A stretch of 64,000 nt of DNA from NCBI RefSeq assembly GCF_000021485.1, contig NC_011761.1, positions 1,518,001-1,582,000 on the forward strand, written 5' to 3'. A program made the position numbers and the translations under genes. Below, in pieces: positions 18,161 to 27,747 of this stretch. Every line of letters begins with the position of its first letter. The stretch's first letter is position 1. The DNA is from Acidithiobacillus ferrooxidans ATCC 23270 (GTDB lineage Bacteria > Pseudomonadota > Gammaproteobacteria > Acidithiobacillales > Acidithiobacillaceae). Under the pieces are notes generated by a model. That model had not been told where the DNA came from, ran no database searches, and was given only the letters and a program-made list of their open reading frames with translations.

Positions 18161-18685
18161 GCCTGGACGGAACGGCTCTGGCACACAGCCATCTCTGGGG
18201 CATGGTCCGGTATGCAAATCACGGATTGACCGGCCACTGCGGACAGGTGGCGGGCGATGCGCCCGCAGCCGGGAATGACCAGTTCCGGATCAAACTCGGC
18301 AAGAGGGACAAGCACGAAGGCCCTCTCATGCAGCGGGGGTGGGGCAGGGTGAGTTCCGGATCGGTCGAGTGTGTGTTCCCATAACTCAGCAGGTCGAGGT
18401 CCAGCACCCGCGGACCCCAGTAAATTTCCTCGGCGCGGCGCCGCCCGCGGCCGCCTCCAGCATTTGCAGATGGCCGAGGAGATCGCGGTCCGGTAACGCC
18501 GTCTGCAACCGGGCGACCGCATTGATAAATGCAGGCTGTGGAACACCACCCACGGGTGCCGTCTGGTAGAGATGGGAATGCCACAGCAAGGTGCTTTCGG
18601 GTACGGTGGCCAAGGATTCCAGCGCCTGTCGCACCTGCGCCACGGGCAGGTCCAGGTTGCTGCCGATACTGATCCAGGCGATCAC
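18157..18685 (-). pseudogene. folK: folK (6-hydroxymethyl-dihydropterin pyrophosphokinase) broken by two frameshifts
   Basis: FolK motifs are all present but in three successive frames. The GTG start at 18685 overlaps the cca-like stop (GTGA) and the first frame reads WISIGSNLDLP, YQTAPVGG and FINAVARLQT. Near 18440, where the sequence is an alternating G/C run, the frame must shift to read the core WGPRVLDLDLLSYG and LPHPR. Near 18333, after a C-run, it shifts again to read HERAFVLVPLAEFDPEL. Each shift equals one missing base. The end overlaps the next start as ATGA, so the operon joints are intact. Either the gene is recently dead, or these are base-calling errors in GC-rich DNA. FolK is normally needed for folate synthesis and I see no second copy here. 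Confidence 0.85.
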
Positions 18686-20034
18686 GGTTGGATGGACGGC
18701 AGGATGCCTTGTCTGATAAGCCATTGTCGCGCGGTTTCCTTATCTTCGATCTCGCCATCCAGGTGGGCTTCGTACAGGCGACGCAGTACCTTACCAAGTT
18801 GAGGGCCGGGCGCCAAGCCCATGGCTTGCAGATCCCGGCCGCTGAGCGGCGATTTCAGCGCACGCTGCTTCAGCAGATAGTGGCGGCCACTTTCGGCAAC
18901 TGCGTCGCTTTCCGGATGCTCCGCAAGCAGCGCGAGTATGCCGGGTAACGACAGCGACGCCCATAATTGCGCCGCCGCACTGGGGCGAGTGGCCTGCGCC
19001 AGGGCCGCCGACACTTCGGACAGGAATTGCAGATCCCTCAGAATATGGTGACCGTCGGCCACAGGCCAACAGTGTAAGCGTTTCTCCGCCTCCGCCCAAG
19101 GGATATGCCGCCAGATCAGGGTCAGCAACACGGCGGTATCGAAAAGTCTCTCGCCAGGGAAGTGGCGGTGAAACCAGGTGATCTCCTGTCGACCGCGCTT
19201 CATGCTGGCAAGGAGCGTCTCCGGTTCCGGTGGTACCGGACGCAACAGAGGCCATAACTGCCAGGCATCCAACTTTTCGAAAACCCCGGCGAGATCCTCT
19301 AGTTCAAGCACATACTTCAGCTCACGCCATAAACGTGCGCCGCTGAGCCGGGCGAAAATATCCCGGGCCAGCGCCGTCTTGAGCAGAACATGGGTACCAG
19401 GTTCCAGTCGCAGGTGAAAACGCACGGCAAAACGCAGTCCGCGCAGCATGCGGGTGGGGTCATCCACAAAGGAAAGGGGGTGCAGCACGCGCAGCAGGCC
19501 GTGTTGCAGATCCATGCGTCCCCCATGGGGGTCTAGGAAGCCGCCAAAACTGCCCGGGTCCAGGGAGATGGCCATGGCATTGATGGTGAAATCGCGGCGG
19601 GCGAGATCCGCGACGATATCGCCGGGCCGTACTTCCGGCAGCGCGGCGGGTGCAGGGTAGTGCTCGACGCGGCAACGCGCCAGATCCAGCCGGAATCCAT
19701 CGGGGTACTCGAGGATGGCGGTACCAAATTGTGGATGATAGGTACATTGCATGCCGGACAACTGGGCGGTACAAGCTTCAGCGACGGCGCGGACATCCCC
19801 CTCTATGGCCAGATCTGTGTCCGGTGCAGGATGGTTTTGCAGAAGGTCGCGAACGCAACCACCCACCAGATAGGCCGGCGTGCCGAGACTTGCTGCGGTT
19901 CTGCCGATGTCGTACAGGCGCTGCAGGCGCCCCTCGCCCCAATGCTGCCGCAGCAACCGGTGGATCTGTGCAGCGGATGGGGGGTTGTCGGTGCCGGATA
20001 TGGTCTGGTGAGAGTTCAGCGCGGTTCGTCCCAT
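18682..20034 (-). CDS. tRNA nucleotidyltransferase / poly(A) polymerase family protein (Cca-like)
   Basis: The 450-residue protein has a class II nucleotidyltransferase head: AYLVGGCVRDLL (about residues 54-65) followed by DTDLAIEGD, where the Asp-x-Asp pair binds metal. It then has the RRDFTINAMA loop, DPTRMLRGLRFAVRF and a helical body. It is adjacent to, and clearly paralogous with, pcnB upstream. The Asp-Thr-Asp metal site and shorter body fit a tRNA CCA- or A-adding enzyme, which repairs the 3' CCA of tRNA; the sequence alone cannot decide CCA against A addition. It is 21 bases from pcnB and overlaps folK by four. Confidence 0.85.
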   Translation of the reverse strand: MGRTALNSHQTISGTDNPPSAAQIHRLLRQHWGEGRLQRLYDIGRTAASLGTPAYLVGGCVRDLLQNHPAPDTDLAIEGDVRAVAEACTAQLSGMQCTYHPQFGTAILEYPDGFRLDLARCRVEHYPAPAALPEVRPGDIVADLARRDFTINAMAISLDPGSFGGFLDPHGGRMDLQHGLLRVLHPLSFVDDPTRMLRGLRFAVRFHLRLEPGTHVLLKTALARDIFARLSGARLWRELKYVLELEDLAGVFEKLDAWQLWPLLRPVPPEPETLLASMKRGRQEITWFHRHFPGERLFDTAVLLTLIWRHIPWAEAEKRLHCWPVADGHHILRDLQFLSEVSAALAQATRPSAAAQLWASLSLPGILALLAEHPESDAVAESGRHYLLKQRALKSPLSGRDLQAMGLAPGPQLGKVLRRLYEAHLDGEIEDKETARQWLIRQGILPSIQP

Positions 20035-20055
20035 AGTGGAGACGCGGGCCCGGGA

Positions 20056-21549
20056 TCAATCGTTGCCGGCTCGTCCGTCGTCATGGCCGTCGTCCGAGCC
20101 GCCCGGCTGGGAGGTTTCGCCCTGTTTCGCATGATTGCTGCGCCGTCGCCGCCGAGGGCGGCGCCGCGAAGTTGCCGGAAGTGGTCCCAGCGCGGGTTCC
20201 TGTCCCGTTTCTTCGAGGCGGGCACGTTCGATCAGGGCGCGCCGGCCATCATGATCCGCGGTCTGGAATTGTTCCCACCATTCTACCAAAGTAGCTGGTA
20301 TTTCTCCGCTCTGGCTGCGCAGGTTCAGGAAATCGAAGGCGGCGCGGAAACGCGGGTGGGCTAGCAGCGCATGGGGGCGACGCCCGCCACGGCGCATGAA
20401 ACGCGCCTGTAAGTCCCAGATTTCACGCATGGGCAGGGCGAAGCGGCGGGGAACAGAGATCCGCCCCGCGCACTCCTGCAGAACGCCGCTGGCGGCCTGC
20501 TGCAGGGCAACTGTCTCGGGCTTCCCCTGTTGTTCCAGCAACTGTCGTTCCTGCTGCAGGGCAGGCCAGAGCAGCGCGGCAAAGAGAAACGCGGGCGTCA
20601 CCGATTTACCGTCGAGCAGCCGCGCATCGGTGCCCTGCAACGCACCTTGCAGGAGGATGCGGGCGGAGCCGTATCGTGCGTCGTCCAGAAGCGCATCCAC
20701 CTGTGGAAACAGGGCCGCAAACAATCCCATCTGGCGCAGGTGCTCAAAGCTGGTCTGCGCATTGCCGGTCAGGAAAAGCTTCAGCGTTTCCTCAAACAAC
20801 CGCGCCGAGGGCACTTCCTGCAGGAGTTTCCGGCAGGCAGCTATCGGTGCCTGGGCGGCAGCATCCAGAGTGAACCCAAGCTTCGCGGCAAAACGGACCG
20901 CCCGCAGCATCCGCACAGGGTCTTCCCGGTAGCGCTGTTCCGGATCACCGATGACGCGCAGTCGGCCGGCCTGCAAATCTTCCATGCCGGTGGAGAAATC
21001 CAGAATGCTGCGGTCGGCAATATTATAATAGAGCGCGTTGGCGGTGAAATCCCTGCGCCGCGCGTCCTCTTCCAGAGAGCCGTAGACGTTGTCTGCCAGT
21101 ATGCGTCCCGTTTCGCTGTGCTCGCTGGATTCGTCTTCCTTGCCGTTCGCACTGCCGCGGAAGGTGGCCACTTCTATGATCTCGTTGCCAAACTGCACAT
21201 GGACCAGAATGAACCGTCGGCCGATCAGCCGGGCATTGCGGCGAAATAACTTGCGGACCTGTTCCGGGTGCGCATCTGTTGCGACGTCGAAATCCTTGGG
21301 CTCTCGTCCGAGCAGCAGATCGCGGACACTGCCGCCCACCAGATAGGCCTGAAAGCCGGCACGGTGCAGGCCATTGAGCACTTGCAGGGCGCTGTCGCTG
21401 ATCTGCAGCCGGGATACGTTGTGCTGACTGCGCGGTGTGACCCGCGCACCGGGGATGCCGGACGATAACGATGAGGGCGCCGCCGCCATTTCGACGGCAC
21501 TGTCGGGCAGGTTCAACTGCTTGGTAATAAATGATTTTATGGATACCAA
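20056..21549 (-). CDS. pcnB: Poly(A) polymerase I
   Basis: PcnB adds A tails to RNA 3' ends and so promotes decay. The protein has the start-proximal RSQHNVSR motif, the catalytic head AYLVGGSVRDLLLG with PKDFDVATDA, the RLIGRRFILVHV strand, RRDFTANALYYN and the RNA-binding body. The C terminus is an Arg-rich tail (SRRRPRRRRRSNH), typical of PcnB. I place the start at the TTG at 21549, giving 497 residues that begin with a helix like other PcnB proteins. The frame is open further upstream (to 21735) but that would run into the GT2 gene. This is the first gene of the pan/folK operon. Confidence 0.88.
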   Translation of the reverse strand: MVSIKSFITKQLNLPDSAVEMAAAPSSLSSGIPGARVTPRSQHNVSRLQISDSALQVLNGLHRAGFQAYLVGGSVRDLLLGREPKDFDVATDAHPEQVRKLFRRNARLIGRRFILVHVQFGNEIIEVATFRGSANGKEDESSEHSETGRILADNVYGSLEEDARRRDFTANALYYNIADRSILDFSTGMEDLQAGRLRVIGDPEQRYREDPVRMLRAVRFAAKLGFTLDAAAQAPIAACRKLLQEVPSARLFEETLKLFLTGNAQTSFEHLRQMGLFAALFPQVDALLDDARYGSARILLQGALQGTDARLLDGKSVTPAFLFAALLWPALQQERQLLEQQGKPETVALQQAASGVLQECAGRISVPRRFALPMREIWDLQARFMRRGGRRPHALLAHPRFRAAFDFLNLRSQSGEIPATLVEWWEQFQTADHDGRRALIERARLEETGQEPALGPLPATSRRRPRRRRRSNHAKQGETSQPGGSDDGHDDGRAGND

Positions 21550-21683
21550 GGGCGATCTCTGGGTTGGTAGGCGGTAATCTGGGCGACAGTGTACCTGAAA
21601 AGTTAAGGAAAAGCAGTGTTTGCTGGAAAGCGGGTACCTTGAATACCGGAACGCATATTGGATGCGGCGCCCTGAAAACCCAT

Positions 21684-22688
21684 TCAGGGATGGTCCTGCG
21701 GCTGAACAGCCTGGGTGGGATGCTCCCCGCCCCACACTTGTCTGACCAGGTAAATCGGTCTGTGCTTACTTTCCTCATAGATCCGACCGAGGTACTCACC
21801 GATCACCCCCAGGGCCATGAGCTGCACGCCACCCAGGAACAACAGGGTAACCATGATGGATGGATAACCCTTTACCGGGTTTCCGTACGCCAGGGTGCTG
21901 ATTACCAGCCAGACGGCATAAAGAAAGGCCAACAGCGAAACCGCAAAACCCAGATAAGCGGCAAGTTGTAATGGTACCTGACTAAAGGAAGTAATACCTT
22001 CTACGGCGAGATTCCATAGCCGCCAATAGCTCCAGGTGGTTTTTCCCGCATGGCGAGGCGCACGATGGTAGTACACATTCGTGCTGCGAAAACCGACCCA
22101 GGCAAATAAACCCTTCATGAATCGTCTGCGTTCGGGAAGCGCCTGCAGGGCCTCCAGAACCGGACGGGACAACAGCCGGAAATCACCCGTGTCCGGCGGG
22201 ATCCCCACGTCGCTCATGCGATTGATGATCCGATAAAAGACATGGGCAGAGGCGCGTTTGAGCCATGATTCTCCTTCGCGGGAGAGGCGAACGGCGTTCA
22301 CCACATCAAACCCCTCCCGCCATCGGGCAAGAAGCTCGGGAATCAGTTCGGGCGGGTCTTGCAGGTCAGCATCCAGCGGAATGGCGGCTTCTCCCAGTGC
22401 GGCATCGAGCCCGGCGGTGAGCGCCGCTTCCTTGCCAAAATTCCTGGATAAATCAATAACTCTGACCCGACGATCCTGGTGATGCAGGGCAATCAACTGC
22501 AATAGTGTATCATCTCCGCTGCCGTCATTGATGCAAATCATCTCCCACGGCTCGCCCGCTTCGTCCATGACGGCACGGACACGGGTGTAGAGAGTCTGGA
22601 GACTCCCGGATTCGTTGTGGCATGGGACGATGATGGAGGCAGTCACGATGCTGTGTTGCGGGTCCGGTCGTGGAGATGATGGAGTCAT
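21684..22688 (-). CDS. GT2 glycosyltransferase with two C-terminal membrane segments (GtrB/ArnC/DPM1-like)
   Basis: The 334-residue protein begins with the GT-A core: SIIVPCHNESGSL (about residues 18-30), CINDGSGDDT, and IPLDADLQDPPELIPE, which has the Asp-x-Asp metal site. It continues to RRRFMKGLFAW. Two hydrophobic helices (about residues 230-255 and 270-290) anchor it in the inner membrane. This is the polyprenyl-phosphate sugar transferase layout. Relatives load glucose, mannose or L-Ara4N onto undecaprenyl phosphate for envelope modification. No flippase or second transferase gene is beside it. It is transcribed divergently from guaB. Confidence 0.88.
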   Translation of the reverse strand: MTPSSPRPDPQHSIVTASIIVPCHNESGSLQTLYTRVRAVMDEAGEPWEMICINDGSGDDTLLQLIALHHQDRRVRVIDLSRNFGKEAALTAGLDAALGEAAIPLDADLQDPPELIPELLARWREGFDVVNAVRLSREGESWLKRASAHVFYRIINRMSDVGIPPDTGDFRLLSRPVLEALQALPERRRFMKGLFAWVGFRSTNVYYHRAPRHAGKTTWSYWRLWNLAVEGITSFSQVPLQLAAYLGFAVSLLAFLYAVWLVISTLAYGNPVKGYPSIMVTLLFLGGVQLMALGVIGEYLGRIYEESKHRPIYLVRQVWGGEHPTQAVQPQDHP

Positions 22689-22730
22689 CGCAGAAAATTA
22701 CAAGAGTGCGTCCGCCACGTCAAACGAGAC

Positions 22731-22759
22731 TGGAAAATTCATATCCGCTTCGGTATAGT
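22731..22759 (+). promoter_or_regulatory. Probable sigma-70 promoter of guaBA
   Basis: TGGAAA (22731-22736), a 17-base spacer and TATAGT (22754-22759, 5 of 6 to consensus) lie about 70 bases before the guaB ATG. A GC hairpin (GGGGC/GCCCC, about 22780-22805) lies in the leader before a pyrimidine tract and might act in attenuation. Confidence 0.5.
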
Positions 22760-22820
22760 GCGGAATGCCTTGAACCATGGGGCTGGGACGCAATGGCCCG
22801 GCCCCTTTCTTGTTAGGTGA

Positions 22821-24287
<1,467 letters not shown>

Positions 24288-24290
24288 ACC

Positions 24291-25835
24291 ATGCAAGAAC
24301 GTATCCTGATTCTCGATTTTGGTTCGCAGTTCACCCAGCTTATTGCGCGGCGGGTGCGCGAAGCGCACGTCTATTGCGAAATTCACCCCTACAATATGGC
24401 GCTGGCGGAGATATGGGCTTGGCGGCCCAAGGGGATCATTCTGTCCGGAGGGCCATCGTCGGTGCACGATGTCGATGCCCCATCCGTTGATCCTGCCCTG
24501 TTTGCCATGGGCTTGCCAGTCCTCGGTATTTGTTACGGCCTGCAGTTGATGGCCCAGTTACTGGGTGGGCGGGTAGGCAAGGCGGAGCATCGGGAATACG
24601 GCCGCGCGCACCTTCAGATAAAGGAAGCGATCGGACCGTTTCTACCCTTTGGAGCGGCAGGCGCTGCCGAAGAAGTCTGGATGAGTCACGGCGACCGGAT
24701 AGAATCCATGCCCGATGGTTTCCGGGTGCTGGCCAGCAGCGCCAATTCACCGCTGGCGGCCATTGGCGACTCTGCACGCAACTTTTATGGTGTGCAGTTC
24801 CATCTGGAGGTCGCCCATACCCCCCGCGGCGCGGAGATGCTCACGGCCTTCGTGCGCGGCGTATGCGGCTGCACTGGCGACTGGACCATGCACTCTTATG
24901 TGGACACGGCAGTGGCGACGATCCGTGCCCAGGTGGGCAAGGGCCGGGTCATCGCCGCGCTTTCCGGCGGGGTGGATTCGGCCGTGGCGGTGGTGCTCAT
25001 TCATCGCGCCATCGGCGACCAGCTTACCTGTATTTTTGTGGATAACGGGCTGTTGCGCTTTGGGGAAGCGGAGAAGGTGGCGACGGTCTTTCGCAATTAC
25101 TTTCAGATTCCCCTGCAGGTGGTGGATGCCCGGCAGCGTTTTCTGGATGTACTGGCGGATGTCACCGATCCCGAAAAGAAGCGCAAGGCCATCGGTAATC
25201 TGTTCATCGAGATTTTTGAGGAAGAGTCGAAGCATCTGGAAGGCGCCGATTTCCTGGCGCAGGGTACCCTTTATCCTGACGTGATCGAGTCCATCTCGTT
25301 TAAGGGTCCCAGCGCGACCATCAAGTCTCACCATAACGTGGGTGGCTTGCCGGAGCGCATGCGCTTGCAACTGGTGGAGCCTTTGCGTGAGCTGTTCAAG
25401 GACGAAGTACGTGAACTCGGCCGTGAGCTGGGCATGCCCGAAGAAGTGATCCGGCGTCAGCCCTTCCCGGGGCCTGGTTTGGCCATCCGCTGTCTGGGGG
25501 CGGTTGATGAACATCGCCTCGAAGTCCTGCGCCGTGCCGACCGTATCGTCATGGAAGAGATCCGTGATGCCGGATTGTATGGTCGTCTCTGGCAGGCTTT
25601 TGCGGTATTGCTGCCGGTGCGCAGTGTCGGCGTGATGGGCGACGCGCGGACCTATGATGAAACCGTCGCCCTGCGCGCGGTGGAGTCGGCGGATGGCATG
25701 ACCGCAGACTGGGCGCATATACCCTATGAAGTGCTGGGACGCATCTCCACCCGGATCATCAACGAGGTCGCCGGGATCAATCGGGTGGTTTACGATATTT
25801 CATCCAAGCCGCCGGCTACTATCGAGTGGGAGTGA
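24291..25835 (+). CDS. guaA: GMP synthase (glutamine-hydrolysing)
   Basis: GuaA aminates XMP to GMP. The 514-residue protein has a class I amidotransferase domain first: the nucleophile in GICYGLQLM near residue 80, and the His-Glu pair in VQFHLEV near 170. The ATP pyrophosphatase domain follows ([11 protein letters not shown], about residues 223-233), then the dimerisation domain ending TIEWE. The last 15 bases (25821-25835) are one copy of the direct repeat that flanks the toxin-antitoxin insertion, so the 3' end of the gene may have been supplied or preserved by an integration event without changing the protein. Confidence 0.98.
   Translation: MQERILILDFGSQFTQLIARRVREAHVYCEIHPYNMALAEIWAWRPKGIILSGGPSSVHDVDAPSVDPALFAMGLPVLGICYGLQLMAQLLGGRVGKAEHREYGRAHLQIKEAIGPFLPFGAAGAAEEVWMSHGDRIESMPDGFRVLASSANSPLAAIGDSARNFYGVQFHLEVAHTPRGAEMLTAFVRGVCGCTGDWTMHSYVDTAVATIRAQVGKGRVIAALSGGVDSAVAVVLIHRAIGDQLTCIFVDNGLLRFGEAEKVATVFRNYFQIPLQVVDARQRFLDVLADVTDPEKKRKAIGNLFIEIFEEESKHLEGADFLAQGTLYPDVIESISFKGPSATIKSHHNVGGLPERMRLQLVEPLRELFKDEVRELGRELGMPEEVIRRQPFPGPGLAIRCLGAVDEHRLEVLRRADRIVMEEIRDAGLYGRLWQAFAVLLPVRSVGVMGDARTYDETVALRAVESADGMTADWAHIPYEVLGRISTRIINEVAGINRVVYDISSKPPATIEWE
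25821..25835 (+). repeat. Left direct repeat at the guaA 3' end (probable attL)
   Basis: ATCGAGTGGGAGTGA encodes the final Ile-Glu-Trp-Glu-stop of guaA. A copy differing at one base stands at 27372-27386. The 3' end of guaA is a known insertion target of integrase-bearing genomic islands, which leave this kind of repeat. After it comes a short basic open frame to 25956 (rich in Arg, Glu, Lys) without a usable start. Confidence 0.75.
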
Positions 25836-26008
25836 ACTGAAGCCGGCACCATCCGAGCGGGAGCAGCGCGAGGCGCGGCTACGGGCGCAGATGGAAGCCA
25901 AGAAGGCGAAACGCCAGGGCAGGAAGGGGCGCGGCGTTTGGCCCTTGCTCGGGTGACTGCATAGTTCTACGATTGTAGTCATGGACAGCAAATGAGAGGT
26001 TTTGAATC

Positions 26009-26263
26009 ATGGCAATCCTGACTGTAAGAAATGTGCCGGATGACGTGCATCGCGCTTTGCGCGTGCGGGCGGCCCGGCACGGTCGCAGCACGGAAGCGGA
26101 GGTGCGCGAGATTCTGGCGGCTGCGGTCAAACCTTCGAGCCGCGTGTGCATGGGGGAAGCCCTGGCCGCCATCGGCCGCAAGATCGGTCTGACCAATGAA
26201 GATTTCGCCGTTTTCGAGAGTGTGCGCGACAAGACGCCGGCCAAACCGTTGCGCTTCGACTGA
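26009..26263 (+). CDS. Ribbon-helix-helix antitoxin (FitA/StbC type)
   Basis: The 84-residue protein has the Arc-like ribbon (AILTVRNVPDDVHRAL) and the two helices with EAEVREILAAAV. That is the FitA-like RHH domain which binds DNA as a dimer and whose tail blocks a partner PIN toxin. A GAGAGG-like ribosome site precedes the ATG. The stop codon touches the ATG of the toxin gene, so the pair is translationally coupled. It is the first intact gene inside the guaA-flanked insertion. Confidence 0.88.
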   Translation: MAILTVRNVPDDVHRALRVRAARHGRSTEAEVREILAAAVKPSSRVCMGEALAAIGRKIGLTNEDFAVFESVRDKTPAKPLRFD

Positions 26264-26683
26264 ATGATCGTCCTGGATACCAACGTCGTTTCCGAGGCGA
26301 TGAAGCCGGAGCCAGACGCGGCCGTGAGGGCTTGGCTGAACGAACAGGCGGCGGAAACCTTGTATCTGTCGAGCGTCACGCTGGCCGAGTTGCTGTTCGG
26401 CATCCGGGCGCTGCCGGCGGGCAAGTGCAAGAACATGCTCGACCGCGCCCTGACCGAACTGCTGGAGCTGTTCAAGGATCGGGTGCTGCCCTTCGATACG
26501 GATGCAGCGCGCCACTATGCCGACCTGGCCGTGACGGCCAAGAACGGCGGGCGCGGCTTCCCGACGCCAGACGGCTACATCGCGGCTGTTGCCGCATCGC
26601 GGGGCTTCATCGTGGCATCACGCGACACGTCGCCCTATGAAGCGGCCGGCGTGACCGTCATCAATCCCTGGAAGGATGCATGA
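26264..26683 (+). CDS. vapC: PIN-domain toxin (VapC/FitB/StbB type)
   Basis: The 139-residue protein shows the PIN metal site: Asp5 in IVLDTNVVSE, a Glu in TLAELLFGI near residue 42, Asp in FPTPDGYIAA near 104 and a late Asp in ASRDTSPYEAAG. PIN toxins are Mg-dependent ribonucleases that cut tRNA or rRNA. All catalytic acids are present and the length is normal, so it should be active and held in check by the preceding antitoxin. Pairs of this kind are common stability modules on plasmids and islands. Confidence 0.9.
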   Translation: MIVLDTNVVSEAMKPEPDAAVRAWLNEQAAETLYLSSVTLAELLFGIRALPAGKCKNMLDRALTELLELFKDRVLPFDTDAARHYADLAVTAKNGGRGFPTPDGYIAAVAASRGFIVASRDTSPYEAAGVTVINPWKDA

Positions 26684-26700
26684 CCGCAGGAGTGCGAACC

Positions 26701-26913
26701 ATGACCGCCACAGCCACCTTGTCGAGCAAGTTCCAGATTTCCATCCCCAAGGCCGTGCGCGAAGAGCAGCACTGGGAAGCCGGGCAGGAGTTCGTGTTCA
26801 TTCCCAAGGGCAAGGGCGTGCTGGTGATGCCGGTGCCCGAGATGGCGCAGTTGGTCGGTATCGCCAAGGGCGCCCGCACCGACAATGTTCGTGATCGCGA
26901 GGATCGCTACTGA
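26701..26913 (+). CDS. AbrB/MazE-type antitoxin
   Basis: I choose the ATG at 26701 because AGGAG lies 8 bases upstream; an earlier ATG at 26680 overlaps the toxin stop. The 70-residue product starts with the swapped-hairpin DNA-binding motif (TLSSKFQISIPKAVREE) followed by GQEFVFIPKGKGVLVMPVP, as in SpoVT-AbrB antitoxins such as VapB. The stop overlaps the start of the next frame (TGATG), so it was paired with a PIN toxin that is now truncated. Confidence 0.85.
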   Translation: MTATATLSSKFQISIPKAVREEQHWEAGQEFVFIPKGKGVLVMPVPEMAQLVGIAKGARTDNVRDREDRY

Positions 26914-27068
26914 TGACGGCAACGCCGTACGTGGTCGATACCTCGGCATGGATCGAATGGCTTGCGGACACCGCGCTGGGCAGGCGTCTGGGAAAACAGT
27001 TTCCGGATAGGCCGCAGTGCATCGTGCCGACCATCGCGCTGATCGCCAAGACCGATGGGATAGATTGA
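26913..27068 (+). pseudogene. Truncated PIN-domain toxin, N-terminal 40 residues only
   Basis: The frame begins with VVDTSAWIEWL, the first catalytic Asp of a VapC-type PIN domain, and reads well to CIVPTI at about residue 42. It then runs into nine unrelated residues and a stop, for 51 residues in all. A full toxin needs about 130 residues and three more acidic residues, so this copy is dead. The antitoxin in front is intact. Confidence 0.8.
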
Positions 27069-27245
27069 ATGAACATGGGAAAAAGCATCCCCTCCGTCTC
27101 CGTCACCTACGCCCCGGGGGATACCCCGCACCGAACCCAAAACCTGACGTAAATCCTGGCAGGGCTCACCGATGACGAGTTGGTAAGATGGCCCGGCGAC
27201 CTGGTCGATGCCGAGCGGGAGAGGAGGCGCAACGCCGCAGGCTGA
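27069..27245 (+). pseudogene. Short gene interrupted by an in-frame stop
   Basis: An ATG directly after the truncated toxin opens 27 codons (starting Met-Asn-Met-Gly-Lys-Ser-Ile-Pro) to a TAA at 27150. The same frame then continues for 30 codons with a coherent hydrophilic helix (LAGLTDDELVRWPGDLVDAERERRR) to TGA at 27243. The two halves look like one small protein with a nonsense mutation. I do not recognise the family. Confidence 0.4.
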
Positions 27246-27371
27246 ACGCGAGGACGGAGAGGTCGCCGGCCAGCTCAGACTTCCTTTGGCGTGACATGGT
27301 ATTTTTAGGGGTATCGGGTGATGGTTGTTTTTAAGATATTGATTGTAAATTGATATATTCTTCCGTTTACC

Positions 27372-27386
27372 ATCGAGTGGGAATGA
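27372..27386 (+). repeat. Right direct repeat (probable attR) with a displaced guaA-like end
   Basis: ATCGAGTGGGAATGA matches the guaA terminus at 14 of 15 bases. Read in frame with what precedes it, it gives Phe-Thr-Ile-Glu-Trp-Glu-stop, like a second guaA C terminus. This fits the original chromosomal end having been pushed 1.55 kb downstream by an insertion. The next 360 bases to the permease ATG are AT-rich and hold only its promoter. Confidence 0.72.
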
Positions 27387-27606
27387 CCAGGCGGTAAGTA
27401 TATATGGCGGCAACTGGGCGTTTCTTTGCACCTGAATTGTCGTTATCTTTTATGAAAGATCCTCCGTCCCTGCCTTTTTGACTATGTGCGTCTTCCGTAG
27501 CACGTTCCCGCAGTATATGCTGCTTCGCGCCACGCCATGTTACGGGTTCCCTGCATTATTTGTTATGTGAAATACGCTAATTATTTTGTACGTTAAATAA
27601 ATAGTG

Positions 27607-27635
27607 TTGACATTTTTGCTGCGAAATGTGATAAT
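27607..27635 (+). promoter_or_regulatory. Strong sigma-70 promoter of the amino-acid permease
   Basis: TTGACA (27607-27612, perfect), a 17-base spacer and GATAAT (27630-27635) lie in AT-rich DNA 112 bases before the permease ATG. It is the clearest consensus promoter in the window. Confidence 0.8.
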
Positions 27636-27747
27636 AAAAAATATAAATATTTACCAGTAATGCATATCAAAAACATTCGGTGTGGCTGTAACGTGCAATT
27701 CCTTGGTCATTCTGCACCGTGATATTCACCACATTTCGGGAGAAATC

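Noticed and set aside
24747-25718. Minus-strand open frame of 323 codons opposite guaA
   Set aside because: Same reason: shadow of a highly conserved gene in GC-rich DNA.
25836-25956. Basic 40-codon frame just after guaA
   Set aside because: In frame it has no ATG, GTG or TTG start; its composition (Arg/Glu/Lys) could be a fragment, but the family cannot be named.
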